DNA from: Amphiura filiformis
Lineage: Eukaryota > Echinodermata > Ophiuroidea > Amphilepidida > Amphiuridae
Length of the DNA stretch: 64,000 nucleotides
NCBI RefSeq assembly: GCF_039555335.1
Contig: NC_092642.1
Location: 15,157,208-15,221,207, forward strand
Direction of reading: 5' to 3'
The position numbers and the translations under genes are program-made. Below are positions 1 to 11,589 of the stretch, piece after piece (within the stretch, counting starts at the first letter, position 1; each line of letters starts with the position of its first letter). Under the pieces are notes generated by a model. It saw nothing but the letters and a program-made list of their open reading frames with translations, searched no databases and was not told the origin of the DNA.

Positions 1-700
1 CGTTTTAAAAGTGACAAATTGGCCTATTCTAAACTCCACGGACTAGACATTTGATTTGAGAGTGGTGAATGGCTGATTTGTGCGTACCTTTAATTTAAAA
101 ACCAGAAGAAACAAAAGAAAACTGAAACAAAAGAGCTGACAAATCAGATGAAAGTTATGATAAGTAAATCATGCGCGTATTTGGGGGGTTGGGGCGCGAG
201 CCCCCGGGGTAAAAGCAGGGGACGGCCAAAACGAAGGGGCGACGGTAGAAGAAGGGGCGGCAAAAAGAATAAGGGCGGCAAAAAGAACTAGTAAAGAAAA
301 AGTATAAAAAAATGTTACTATACATAATAAAAATGTGTTGCTTTTAGGGCGCTAGCGCCTATAATCCTTTTTTTTTTTTTTTTTTTTTGCTCTTCACTTT
401 TTCAAACCACCGAAAAATAATTGGGTCAACCTTTTCGGGCTGTTGAGGAAGGGGCGGTAAAATTGAATTTTCTTCAGCCCCCCGGGGTAGGAGCGGCCAC
501 GGTACGCCACTGTAAATAGAAGTAAAAACTGATATAAAAAATAAAGTTTTATTGAAGAAACTGTATTGTCTCTTTGATGCGCTTGTTGGAATCTTTTTGC
601 GGCTTGTATAGGCCAGCTAGTCACTTTTGGACTGGATCTTCGTCTATTCAATTGCTTGTAACTTTACTTCTTGATGTCAAAATTGGATTCCTCTGTGCCC
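1..700. mobile_element. Inverted-repeat DNA element, left edge cut by window
   Basis: Bases 1-170 and about 540-700 are inverted copies of each other in outline: GTGACAAATTGGCCTATTC near the left edge against TATAGGCCAGCTAGTCAC near 608. The whole block matches, in reverse orientation, the element at 24290-24797. About 175-530 is an internal G-rich insert with repeated AAGGGGCGGCAAAAAG words and a poly-T run (369-388). No transposase is visible, so this is read as a non-autonomous foldback-type element. Confidence 0.55.
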
Positions 701-722
701 TTGTATCCAATGTTCATTATCA

Positions 723-1572
723 TACATACTGCAATTACTGTCCGTTTTCCTATACACAATACACAGTGCTCTCACCATTGACGCGTGACCTCTACAAATA
801 GTGTATGTTAGAAGTATAGGCAATTGCCTAGTTAACGTCACTGTGTGAAAAATAAAGGTGAAATAAACTGAAACTGAAATAACCGGCCAATATTTAAAGT
901 ACTCTTCTGAAATTCTAGAAAATATAGTTTTGTAAACATGTCCTAAATTTTTAGCTAATTTAGATGTTTGGAAATATTCGCACTTTGGTGTTTTAGTGTA
1001 TGTTATAGGTAATAGGACATTGCCTTGTTAACGTCACTGTGTGAAAAATAACCGGCAAATATTTAAAGTACTCTTCTGAAATTCTAGAAAATATAGTTTT
1101 GTAACATGTCCTAAATTTTTAGCTAATTTAGATGTTTGGAAATATTCGCACTTTGGTGTTTTAGGAAGGATATGTAAACATGGTAAACGACAGATAACAC
1201 CAAAAAATATGAAGAAATTATTTCCAAACCGTGTTACGGTCCACAGCCATTATGTTTCTCATTTTCAAGAATGCTGGTTAACAATATGCACAATATTGTC
1301 TCATTTCGTGAACAAAGGCCCACACAGTATTGTTACCTTGCGTTTGCTTTATAATCGTTCACCCAACTGAAACTATAATACCAGCTCATTGCTCATTGCA
1401 TAGGTAAAACAGAAACATGTGTAGTGTGGATTTAACCAGAGAAGATCTGATGTAATATTGTAGAGCTGTTTTCAATGAGTGTTATCTTGGTTTAATAGCT
1501 TTTAATGGGGTTTAAGTCCTGCAAAGGTCGTGGTGAATTCTACTGTAGACATGACTGCATCATGATATGCTG
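723..1572 (+). repeat. Left arm of a distant inverted duplication
   Basis: This block reappears in reverse complement at 31318-32116. Examples are the stretch around ATTGACGCGTGACCTCTAC (773-795 versus about 32047-32066) and CCTTTGCAGGACTTAA in the partner. Inside it a unit of about 170-190 bp is present twice (about 802-994 and 996-1164), each ending in the words AAATATTCGCACTTTGGTG. The partner has the same doubled unit, so the tandem duplication preceded or accompanied the inverted copy. Confidence 0.75.
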
Positions 1573-1722
1573 GTAAAGGCAACCATCAGTCCCTTCTGCT
1601 CTCTTCTTTTTCAAAGACTCAAGTGCCGCTGTTATCTCTGTATCCAGGATATCTGGGCCTTTGCTGTCGTCATCAGTTGTGATGTCTCTATGATGGTTTA
1701 CCCTCTGAACTCTCCTAAACAC
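1540..1722 (-). pseudogene. LINE reverse-transcriptase fragment
   Basis: A 60-codon minus-strand frame contains the run DDDSKGPDILDTEITAALES followed by LKKKRAEGTDG. This resembles the segment just upstream of the reverse-transcriptase domain of animal non-LTR retrotransposons, where a Glu/Ala-rich helix precedes a K-x-AxGxD stretch. Only this short piece survives, with no RT catalytic motif beside it. It is a dead fragment; the clade is not resolvable, though RTE- or Jockey-like sequences have this layout. Confidence 0.5.
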
Positions 1723-1980
1723 TCTACATCTCTTCTGTTATCATTTCCGCTTCCATCAACAATCCCCGATTGTCTCTGATTACACTGCATAGGCTACTAC
1801 CCTTCGTTGTACCTGTTTCTCTTTTCATCTGGTTATTAAGCTACTAGTACCGGTATATTTCACCAATTATACCGGGTCAAAATGATGCAACCGGGAAATT
1901 TATTCGTCTTTGCCCAACCCCCTAACCAGGAGAGCTGGCTACGCCCCTAAACCAGGCTTTGAAATAAGTGGGAGCTATTT

Positions 1981-2355
1981 TGTGACCGTACACCACGAAT
2001 GAGCCGTAAAGTCGGCAAGTTGTATTCTGAGTTAATGCAGTGTAAAAATAAAGGTCGTATTCATAGGTACCTCAAGTCGATGCTACATGTATCTCATTTT
2101 GGTTGTGCCAGTCAAGCACCTTTTAAACCAATCAATAATCCTATTGTTGAAGAGGATGATAAGCTTCTATATACTTATGTCTATAGAATTCTTAAATATA
2201 GTCTTTGTTTACTTTGGCTAAATCCTGTTAATGTTCAAGTGGTGGGTTACAAAACAATGTATTTTGTCGAGGTTTGTATAACCAACAATTAACTATGAGA
2301 GGACATTCCTGAACCTCGTTGACTTGGGGATGATTTGAAATGACCGCCAATTATG
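1981..2355 (+). mobile_element. Truncated copy of the TGTG...CACA inverted-repeat family
   Basis: It begins with TGTGACCGTACACCACGAAT, followed by GAGCCGTAAAGTCGGC, which is the terminal repeat of the complete member at 53495-54461. It continues through the shared interior (AAGGTCGTATTCATAGGTAC, TTTTAAACCAATCAATAAT) and stops near AATGACCGCCAATTATGAC, so the right end is missing. The apparent 97-codon frame here is a by-product of the repeat. Confidence 0.65.
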
Positions 2356-3066
2356 ACAGATTTATTAATACCTTGGGAATTCCCATGTTACTCAATGTTG
2401 TTATTGTATTGCATCAGAAATGGAAAATCCCTGTAGACATAGAAAGGTAAATGTTATAAATAGATTTTTCATTTTTACTACTTCAGTATAGAAGAGAGAA
2501 GCGAGAGTTTCCCCGTGGCAGATTTGGATCAAGAACGATATTGTATAGACTTTTAAATGTGTTGGTAGTCTATGTGCCTGTAAACCAGTCATTTTGCATA
2601 GCCACGAAAGTGCTCATCCTCCCTGAGGGAATACTATTCTTCTGTCGACTTGCTGAAGTCTGGTTTATGAAACAACACGTCTGTCAATATAAGTGGAACA
2701 GTGTTGAAAAAGCCTGTTTCCTGGAGAAAGTAAGTGATTGGTGGAAGCAGCACCATTTTGGAAATTATCGTTTGTGCAATGATTTGTACGCAAAGGATAA
2801 ATTCAAGTCTACAGTAGACTTCGCTGAACAGTGGTCTTCGCAGGACAAGTTTTAATTAAGATATATATCAGTCGTCCAGAACATTGAGTGCAACAGAACT
2901 TTGAAATCAACAACAAGAAGATTGCCGGATAAGTAAACAGTATAATTCATTAGTAACATTGTTATTCATAAAGTGCATGCATTTATGTTTATGTACAGGA
3001 ATTGTCAATTATATTATACTTTTCATTAAAGATTCAGATTATGTTAGCTTGTAAACAAACAGTATT

Positions 3067-3128
<62 letters not shown>

Positions 3129-3130
3129 GA
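3067..3130 (+). repeat. (TTG)n microsatellite
   Basis: About 21 uninterrupted TTG/TGT triplets, followed by imperfect ones to about 3150. The tract interrupts sequence that is continuous at the duplicate locus near 12330, so it arose after the segmental duplication or was lost from the other copy. Confidence 0.95.
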
Positions 3131-3689
3131 TGTTCTTGTTGTTTTCGTTTATTTTTGTGAGAACTGAGAAAAGGTGTAATTGGCCTTGAGTCTTTACGGC
3201 TCGTAACACTATGGATTTAAAGAGCAGCCACTGGCTCAGTGAAAATATCCCCAGGTTGCAAGGAAAAGCTCGTGTATCAGGGCGATCCTTGTAAATAAGT
3301 AGCTCTTGTTATTTGGATATTGGTCAATTTCAGTTATTTTAAAGCAGTCTTTTCAGACCACACAAACAAATATTTCCTCGCCGTATTTCCATGCGTCGCC
3401 CAACCCTATTAGTGATATATAACCTTGTTTTAAATTCGTCATGAAATTGGGTCATTTTGCGTCATAGATATGGCTAGGTTTGTCCGTCTCCATTAGCAAA
3501 ATCCATTACAGGTTACCTCGTACTGCTAAATTGTGACTAATTTCTCAGTGGAATGCTTGTATATGGCCAAACCATTGTTAAATGCGATTTGGGATTTCAA
3601 ACTTTGAAGGACCGTGAAAGTTACCTTAACAATATATGACTTCTATTACGATATTTGCGCCCTGTTTAATAAAAGCTGATGTTTTCAAA

Positions 3690-3841
3690 TGTGATACGAA
3701 AAACACTGTTGCAAATATGGCAACAATAAATTGGTAAGATGAAAATAATTACCTTGTGCTTTAAGAAGCTCTGAAACAGATGCAGGATCGGATAGATCCT
3801 CAGAAAGCTTACAAATTTGTTGATTTGTTGCTAGAATTCAT
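3690..3841 (-). pseudogene. GPCR 5'-end remnant (copy 1)
   Basis: The minus strand starts ATG AAT TCT AGC AAC at 3841, matching the MNSSN start of the intact GPCR at 26696. An in-frame TAA follows at codon 11. Farther on, GATCCTGCATCTGTTTCAGA matches the codons for the DPAS segment of the paralogues, and a degraded form of the first membrane helix follows. Everything beyond about helix 1 is gone. The region 3850-4260 matches the 5' flank of the other copies. Confidence 0.75.
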
Positions 3842-4619
3842 GATGGAAGTTTTGCAATAGAAATTTATCAGATTACAGAATACATTAAGTCCGAGCTTCG
3901 GATGCCGTGAGTCAAAAATATGGTATAGTAACATGTATTGAATTATACACACATGACTGTATTCCAATACGAAATACACGATTGAAATAGTTGAAATGAG
4001 AAAATAGGCTGCTGCTTGTTAGTATTTGTCCAAAAAACATTGACAGATGAGATCCAAGCTGTGATGGTAGTATATTCCTGAGTCTATTAAGGTTGTACGT
4101 TGCTAATTACGATGCTTTTTAGAATCAACGTGATTTTCAATCATTGTGATCCACAAAAGTTCTTGTTGCGGTATATTCGGCTTAAATCATTAATATAATA
4201 GTTACTTACAGGTAAATGTCTAAAATGTGTTCAACCAGTTCTTAAAACGATCCCGATAGGAGATTGTTTAGTGAATGAGTCAGAAATTTCACTTGTAAAC
4301 ACGTCTGTTTTTGTATGCGTCTTTTGTGATGAGTTGTGGTTCATATCATGCATTAGGCTATTTTCCATTTAAAATTCACACTACCCCAGTGGAAGATTTA
4401 GCTAAAGTCTTCCACAGTGGGAGTATGAGTTTTGAATAGAATATACAATTGGACATGTTCTATTTGAAATAGGCCTAGTCACTCCAGTTGTGAAACATAA
4501 AGGTAAAGCTATAATATAGCGGGAGTATGTGTTTCAAAATGATTAACCCTGACCAATTACATTTGTAAAACATCCCGGAAAAACATTCTCCCTATGGAAG
4601 ATATTTCCAAATTCTTAGC

Positions 4620-5520
4620 ACTGATAGCCAGAATGGAGTCAAGTGACTCTCAAAGTGGAGTAAACTAGCACTGACTCTCAAAAGGAGTCACCTGAAGGTC
4701 ACAAGAGAGTCAGTTAATTCTACCCGTGGAGTCAATTGACTCTACATTCAGAGTCGTCGACGGAGTCAAGACATTTGTGACTATTCAAGAGAGACAAACC
4801 AAGGGGGTGACACTAAATTCACGGTTGTTCTATTGGCAACGCAAAACCTGGTTTACTAGCTAGAAAATGAGGCCAGTTATCGATCCGTTATAAATAAAAT
4901 TCATGTTCGACCCCTTGATCATGTTAATTGACATTGGCAAATAACAACGTTGTTAGTTTTGCGAACTTTGCCTATTCAATGAGAGCATAGCGCACCCCAA
5001 TACATCAGTGCGCAAACCAGGCGAAAACGATATGGTTTATGAATTGGCGGACGGGCATTTCCCATCAGGCACCAGTAACAAACTGGTATACGAAATATAC
5101 TAGCTCATTACCTATACATAAGGGGATTTATACACATTCACTCAGCAATTTTACATGCCATTCTCCGTCTGCATAACATGACTACCGCTCTCTATAAGTC
5201 GGGGCACAAATGTGAATAACAATACGCTATTTACATATCAATGCGCCTCATGCTAATTAAGGTTGCCACTTCCAGGAGATCTTCTATGTCTAGAAGCAGA
5301 GTCCAGCCACTACGCGACTTTATGCCTAAAATGACTCCATATTAGGAGTCAAATGACTGCTGTGTAGAGCCATCAACGGTGACTCTTCCGCGGAGTCAAA
5401 AAATTTACGACTCTTCAAGGGAGTCAGATGACTCCCAATATGGAGTCATTTTAGACATAGAGTCGCAGAGTGGCTGGACTCTGCTTTTAGATCGAGTCAC
5501 CCTGACTCCAGTTTGGCTTT
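4620..5520. repeat. GAGTC/GACTC-rich repeat with 57-bp hairpin arms
   Basis: The stretch is filled with GAGTCA and TGACTC words. At 5295-5351 and 5429-5485 lie two complementary arms (AGCAGAGTCCAGCCACTA and TAGTGG-type complement ending TGGCTGGACTCTGCT), giving a hairpin of about 190 bp. A shorter GAGTC block without the hairpin is present at the duplicate locus (14330-14500), so the hairpin part is locus-specific. No coding potential is seen. Confidence 0.7.
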
Positions 5521-5578
5521 CGATGAGGGATATAATGTAGTGTGGATTTCAACTGGAATAGCCCATTTTATGGTAACG

Positions 5579-6236
5579 ATATCTACCAAAAAACGTTTCA
5601 AATCGTAAAAAGGGGCCAAAGTTTAAAAAAATCTTTGCTGTGTGGCTTTTCACCCTTTTTTAAACTTGGTCCCATTTAGTAAAGTCGTAATAACATGAAA
5701 AACGGGTCCTAATTTTTACATGCAACAATTTGCACTTATAGTTTTAAGACTGTTCAAAAGCGGTGTAATATGACGTAGGCTATGTATTATCAAAAACATT
5801 TCAAGATTTATGTTTTATTATATTGCGTGTTCATAAAGAGTAGCAGAGTATTATAGGCTATATACTTAGCAAATCGACTGTTAGTCAACCTGCTGCATAT
5901 AGGCCCTACATCTGTACATAAGGCGCAGAATTGCACATGACGATGAAGAATTTAACAAAGTGAGTATTTACTACTTTTTCTTAAATCAAAATACATTATA
6001 ACGTCTATACGGAAAACTTCAATCACGCACGAACACTAATTCATTTACTCTACGAAATAAACACTGACAACTAAGAAAACCAACAAGTAACCTATAGATG
6101 ACTTTGTATGGGTCTTTAGAAACTTTCATAAATGGGACCAAGTTTTAAAAAGGGTGAAAAGCCACACAGGAAAGATCTTTTAAACTTTGGCCCCTTTTTA
6201 CGTTTTGAAACGTTTTTTTCGTAGATATGCTTTTTT
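5579..6236. mobile_element. Foldback element with ~100-bp inverted repeats
   Basis: The left arm 5579-5682 (ATATCTACC, AACGTTTCAAA, AAAAAGGGGCCAAAGTTT, GTGTGGCTTTTCACCC) is repeated in reverse complement at about 6127-6236. The 440-bp centre has no convincing frame. It is a short non-autonomous inverted-repeat element; no clear target duplication could be read. Confidence 0.75.
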
Positions 6237-6400
6237 GAGTTGGATATTCATATTGCGCGGTTAGTGGTTCTTTGTAGCCATGTGAGGCAAACTAGTTGGA
6301 TATCCATATTTCGCGGTTAGCGGTTCTTTGTAGCCCTGCGTGGTAAACTAGTTGGATATCCATATTTCACGGTTAGTGATTCTTTGTTGGGTCAGTTGGA
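6232..6400 (+). repeat. Short tandem repeat, ~58-bp unit
   Basis: Nearly three copies of a unit containing AGTTGGATATCCATATT, GCGGTTAG, GGTTCTTTGTAGCC and a variable GTGAGGCAAACT tail lie directly downstream of the foldback element and upstream, in plus coordinates, of the GPCR pseudogene's 3' end. Confidence 0.75.
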
Positions 6401-6472
6401 TTTAATTTTGTTTCTACAACAATTGTTTAGGCGTACCGGGCGTCAGAACCTTTTGTCCACTACTTAAGACAT

Positions 6473-7615
6473 TTAAACTTGGTTCTGTTCAGAAGTACCG
6501 AGCTTAGGAAGCACTTGTCCACTACTTATGACGTTTAAACGGTTGTCAGAACTCGCAGTGTTCTTCTTTCTGTCGCCAGCGCAGAAAAGTTCCTTCAATG
6601 CATCTCGCATAGCATGTCTATAACGACTGCTACATGCGATAAACAAGTAGGGATTAATACAGGAGTTGATTATGGTAAACAGAGCACTTACAGCAGAAGT
6701 AGCTATCGCGCTCCTCTTCAACAGATCTAATTCAGAACCAATCGCGTCAAAAATCGCGTCAACTTGAAAAAGACACAGTGGCGTTTGGCAGATAAAGAAG
6801 ATGATACTGTTGATGACTAGCGTGCGCGTGACTTGCATCTTTATCCTTTCAATCTGGTTCCTATTCTCACGGCGACGCCACAATGAAAGTGTTGTCAGAA
6901 GAAAAAGAATAGAGTTGCCGGCAAGCGCGATGGCGTAGAGAAAGAGTGTGATAAAGCCAGCTATAGAAGCGCTTATTTTATTTTGGATAGTACATATGCG
7001 AGCTAAAGCAGGTAAATTGCGATATTCGGAAGTATCAGGCCAGCTTATGCAAAAGTCAATATCCTTGTATGATATCATTCCACATATGGTTGCAGACAGA
7101 ATGACAGACACTACCCAAACGGACGCAACAATGTTATTGGCATCTATCTTAGTTTGTATTGTTTTGTACTCTATCGGTTTGCATGTAGCATAGTATCTCT
7201 CGTAAGATATAATAGATATGAATCCGAGTGAAGCATGAGCCCACAATCTCAATGTAAAAGGTATAACTGCACATGAAATGTGCGGACTTAAAGATCTCAA
7301 AAATGGGATGTCAAGCCGAATCGGTGAAAAAGCTCTACTAATAATATTCCAAAATACCATTGATACCAAAAACACATATCAGCGACTGCAAGATTCGAAA
7401 CAAAGACATTCAAGTTGGTTCGCATGTTCTTGATACGAAAAACCGCCAGCAGAAAGACACTATTGCCAATTAGTCCAAATGTGGCAACAATTGGTAAGAC
7501 GACAAAACTAAAAATGATTTCAATGTGATTAACAAGAAGCTCTGAAACAGATGCAGGATCGGATAGATCTCTTAGAAAGCTTACAAAATGATTTCGAAGT
7601 GTTACTAGAATTCAT
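6473..7615 (-). pseudogene. Rhodopsin-type GPCR, full length but with two frameshifts
   Basis: This is a close paralogue of the intact gene at 25650-26696. The minus strand begins ATG AAT TCT AGT AAC at 7615. Compared with the intact copy it gains one base near 7563 (after the codons for the S-K segment), which leads into a TAA in the start frame. It loses one base near 7373, just after NLAVADM, which returns translation to the original frame. From 7375 the frame runs open for 300 residues to a TAA at 6473. It contains ERYYATCKP (helix 3 end), FCISWPDTSEYRN (second outer loop), CQTP in helix 6, NPYLF in helix 7, and a cytoplasmic tail about 35 residues longer than in the intact paralogue. It is probably a recent pseudogene. 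Sequencing error at both sites is possible, and a spliced or recoded gene is much less likely. Confidence 0.8.
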
Positions 7616-8060
7616 TATGAAAGCTTTGTGAGTCAGAAATCAGAAAACTTAAAGAATGAGTTTTGGATGCTGTGATTTCGATGTGGTATACATGTATTGA
7701 TTTATACATACATGACTGTGCTCCAATACAAAATGCACGATTGAAATAGTTGAAATGAGAAAACAGGCTGCTGTTTACACGTATTTGTCCGAAAAACATT
7801 GGCAGAGGAGATCCAAGCTGTGACGGTGGTATATTACTGAAAGTCGATTACGGTATGCGTTGCTAGTTTAGATGCTTTTCAGCAATTCTTTTCAATCATT
7901 GCGATCCACAAATGTTCATGTTGTGGCATGATTGTGCTTAGATCATCGTTATACTGCTTAATTTTCTCAAATTTTTTCAAGCAGTTCTTGAAACGATCCC
8001 AAGAGGAGAATTTTAACTCGATGCACAAGACGCTTTATTTATAAACACATCTGTTTTTGT
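7616..8060 (-). other. Conserved 5' flank of the GPCR copies
   Basis: This sequence upstream of the GPCR start is shared with 3850-4320, 13720-14110 and, more weakly, 26700-27080. Shared words include TTGAAATAGTTGAAATGAGA, GAGATCCAAGCTGTGA and CAATCATTGCGATCCACAAA. The conservation shows that each GPCR copy carried promoter-side sequence when duplicated. A core promoter cannot be fixed by eye. Confidence 0.55.
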
Positions 8061-9480
8061 ATCAGTCTTTTCTGATGAGTGGTGGCGGCTCATATCATAC
8101 ATTTGGTAGCAATATTGGAGTGGCAAGTTATCAATGCGCAGGCCGGGTGCGCAGGGCACGAAATGTGACAATCAATCAGTGATTTGCCAAATAAAATGTT
8201 TTTGAACAAGCATAAATGGCAATTTCTGTATATAATTGTGTCATAATTGTGTCTTTTAAGACACTAAAGCTGTTCAAACAATATATTGAAATAATGTACA
8301 AGGCTGTAAATAAATATAATTAAAACAAAATATTTATTGGCTTTTGATCATTGATGGAAAAAAACAAAGTGCTTTCACACATTTGTCCTATAAAATCACA
8401 GCATTGTTATGTTAATACTGGTCTTGTTGGTGGCAAGACCAGTATTAACCTAAACCCTAAACATTGGCCAATAATAATTCAATCCGTAGCGCGTGTAAAC
8501 CTGTGTGAGTGACCAGTGGATTCTGTTGACAGGGATATGAGACATATTCCTGCTTCTACAGTGCTGCATTAGCCTTACCGATATTTATGAGTAAAGGGAG
8601 ATTCGGTATTTCGGCGATAATGCAATTTTAGCGTAACAGTAGTCTACATTACGTTGCGGTGCCACACTTACGTGTATCCAAGGTATGTGTACCCTTCTTC
8701 ACGGCAAAGAAATACTTTGGTTGTCCGTACCGGGGTCCGTACGTAGTTTGTTAGCGACGAACTTATAGCGTACTGTAATTTGAGGTGTGTTTCGATCTTG
8801 TAATGGTCGGACCAGTGATAAACAGGTAATTATTATGTGTTTGGGACCGGAATTTGGGGCTTCCCCTACAAATTTTAGGTCTTCGGGGAAAAGTATGTAG
8901 GCCTATATCTTCAATACGAAAGGTTAAAATTTTCAAATCATGGACCCTCACTAATACATACACTTATATCATTGTTAAATATCTAAAATATATTCGAAAA
9001 ATATACATTTTAAATAATTTACCATAAAATTTGTATGATATTGGGAATTTCAATTATTTGATATCAGAAGGACATTCCTCGTATTGACGATGCGGCAATT
9101 TGCTGGCCTGCCCTTTGAGGCATTCTTGGGTTATCCAACATGCAAGATTGTTGTCCAGCAAATGATAAGTCATGAAGTAGTAGTATACAAACAAATAAAG
9201 TGCTCAGCGACCTGTTGGATAACAGTACATCAAGGCCGATTTGAAGTGGCTTGTTATTGCAAGTCAACAAAGGGATGATATATTATATATTACGCTATCT
9301 TTATGCTCGATATTTGACGCTTTTAGAAGAGAGTTGTGCTTTGGAAAACACTTTTAGTAAGGGAACAAACCAAAAGATCGATGACGTAGAAAAAAACGTA
9401 ACTGGTTTCGTTTCTCGTCCGACCCCCTCTCTCCCTGCCAGAAACGTAATATTGAAATGTTGAAAATTTTGGGTCGTGTA
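8061..9480. other. Stretch with no gene seen, apart from one perfect hairpin
   Basis: Only short frames without domains or codon bias appear. At 8411-8449 there is a perfect 16-bp hairpin: GTTAATACTGGTCTTG, a 7-base loop, then its exact complement. The remainder is AT-rich unique-looking sequence. Confidence 0.6.
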
Positions 9481-9481
9481 T

Positions 9482-9668
9482 TTAAGGCCCCATGTCGCAT
9501 GGGGGAAAATGGGAGATCACGCAAAAACAGCCAGATTTTCTAAAATAACGACAAAAGCTGTTAAAACAGGCTGCTGAATTCTGCAAAATTGTGAAAAATG
9601 AGGTGAAATGCTGCTAAATATGTGTGCTTTACCATTTCCCCCCCCCCATGTGACCTGGGGCCTAAAAA
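9482..9668. mobile_element. Short inverted-repeat element (TTAGGCCCCA ends)
   Basis: TTTAAGGCCCCATGTCGCAT at the left is matched in reverse by CCATGTGACCTGGGGCCTAA at the right, with about 150 bp between. This is a MITE-like unit. The reading frame that crosses its right arm (9608-9853) is an artefact. Confidence 0.65.
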
Positions 9669-9699
9669 TTGAAATCCTTCAAATCCTACAAAAGAAGAA

Positions 9700-9885
9700 C
9701 TGTTGGGCTATTCCATTTGAATTCCATACTCCCCACCCGGCGAGACATCTTCCACATAGGGAGTGTGAATATCAAATGGAGTTGCCTGAATGGGCGACTA
9801 CATTTGATATCTACACTCCTGTGTGCAAGATTGACGTCATGACTTCCATCTAGAGGGTGTAAGGATTTTAACTGGAACTGCCAAT
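9700..9885. mobile_element. MITE-like repeat with CCATTTGAATTCCA ends
   Basis: CTATTCCATTTGAATTCCAT, then CACTC, CATCTTCCAC and a central inverted region reading back as GAGTGTGAATATCAAATGGA, make a small imperfect palindrome. A related block lies at about 4360-4480 (TTTTCCATTTAAAATTCACA ... CTTCCACAGTGGGAGTATGA), so it is a dispersed family. Confidence 0.55.
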
Positions 9886-10454
9886 TGGCTGCATTTCACA
9901 CATCGGACATACAAGGTAGGCTGGTAAATCACAGTGTAAGCACATTGTGTACTTTGGAGCTGTGTAGCAAATTTGATTTAAATTTCCCGCTTTTTTTTTT
10001 TTTTTCTTTTCTTTTTATCTCGAAGTCCGCAAGTAATGTGCGCGTTCTCGTTAAGAAACTTTAATCCGGAATCAATTCCATTTTTTTGATGCCAGAGGAA
10101 AAAAGCACTTGGAATTCCAGAAAAATGCATGTGAAGTTTTAATTTTACATTGAACCCTATGCAAAATATAAAAGTTGGAGCCAAAATTGAGCTTTGTCCT
10201 ACACATTTGCTGCCTTGAGATTCCAGTGGTTGAAAATATGAGCGATTTCGAACTTTTCGAATTTTCACACCGACACTTAAAGTGCAAATCTTGACAACAG
10301 GGGCCCATAAAACAAGGAAAAGGGACCCAAAACTATCACCCCTAATTTGGGGTTCGGTTTTTAATTATTGCAATATTTTTATTAGTATATTGAAAACGGT
10401 TTGCAATGTTTGTTTTTGATTTTAAAAAATCAACATTTTGCCAACAAATATATA
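9886..10454. other. No gene seen
   Basis: AT-rich sequence with a long poly-T run at 9991-10005 and overlapping short frames only. No domain, RNA gene or repeat boundary could be recognised. Confidence 0.6.
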
Positions 10455-10973
10455 CAGTAAGCCAAAAAATTAAGGTACCAGTTACGTTCACCAGTGTATA
10501 TCCTAACCAAAGACAGATATGTCATAATTGGAACCAGCAGCCAAAAGCCGCATCTTTTAGCTCGAATTTAAGACCTCATTGGTTGAAATTGTTCAAGAAA
10601 TAAAGACACAACGATCCAAAAACCCAAGAAGATGCTAATTTAAAAGTTGCAGTTTGCTCTGTTGCAAGCTATTGATTGGTACAGAAAGCGCTCGCGAACA
10701 AGAGAACTAGCGTTCGTGCTTCCATTGATTAGCACGTACAACTAGCGTCGTGCTTTCATTGTTTAGAACACAAAAGTGCAACTTTTGATTTCGTTTCTTC
10801 ATTAGGTTTTAGATCACCGGTTCTTTAATTCTCAATCAATTTCAACAAATAAGGTCTTAAATCAGAGCTAAAGATTACAGGTATTGGCTGTTTGTTTTAA
10901 TTTCGACATATTTGTCTTTATTTAGGATATACAGGGTTGAACATAACTGGTACCTTAATTCTTTGGCTTACTG
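10455..10973. mobile_element. Tc1-like non-autonomous element flanked by TA
   Basis: The terminal repeats CAGTAAGCCAAAAAATTAAG and its complement CTTAATTCTTTGGCTTACTG are flanked by TA on each side, the Tc1/mariner target duplication. Complementarity continues through GGTACCAGTTACGTTCA and well inward. The 519-bp unit has no transposase. A half copy of the same family lies at 40635-40862 inside SPARC intron 1. Confidence 0.8.
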
Positions 10974-11589
10974 TATATTGATATACCGTATTCTTCATCA
11001 GACCGGTGTTTTTTTTACAAACGTAATCGAATATTTTTACCCCCTCCCCCCTAAACGAAACTAGTTTCGTTTGTAGGACGTCATCGATCTTGAACAAGAA
11101 ATGAACAAGAAGTAATGGCTATCGTAAAATTTATCTCAGACCTAATCTAATCTATGTATATTTTCATTTTGAAAATTCTGAAAATCATCTAACACTGTAA
11201 CATAGTCCCGCGCGACGTTGGTTTCAAAGGTGGATTTAAGGAAAAGTGCCCTGTCAGTCAAATAGCACAGGGCCCAGTTTTTTACCCCTGGCTGAATAAT
11301 CCAAATGTCGCAATTTTCAATATTGATTAATTTATGCATTTATTATTATTATTTTGATTGCTGACTGCGCTAGATTTGTGACCTGATATTATGAGCATGG
11401 GCCATAGTGCAAATGCATCTTAATTTCGTTAGCCCTATTGTAATGTGCCCTGAGTAATTTAATTTCTTCATATAATCTTGTTTATAATATAAAGCTATTT
11501 CATGAGAGAAATGAGAGATGGAAACCCCCTTTCAAGTAATCATGCAAAAATGGTGTGTAATGACATTTTGGGGAAGCCCCTTTTTGATT
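10974..11589. other. No gene seen
   Basis: AT-rich sequence with a short CCCCTCCCCCC run near 11041. Frames are below about 70 codons and show no recognisable motif. Confidence 0.6.

Larger units (their letters stand above)
2361..4790. repeat. Segmental duplication, copy A
   Basis: This roughly 2.4-kb segment matches about 11590-14490 in direct orientation over most of its length, for example ACTCAATGTTGTTATTGTATTG at 2391 and 11625, and GAACAGTGGTCTTCGCAGG at 2826 and 12092. Copy A has a (TTG)n tract that copy B lacks. Copy B has an inverted-repeat element that copy A lacks. Both contain the 5' end of a decayed GPCR gene. Confidence 0.8.

Noticed and set aside
1999-2292. 97-codon frame as a gene
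   Set aside because: It lies wholly inside a truncated mobile element, and its start MSRKVGKL comes from the terminal repeat.
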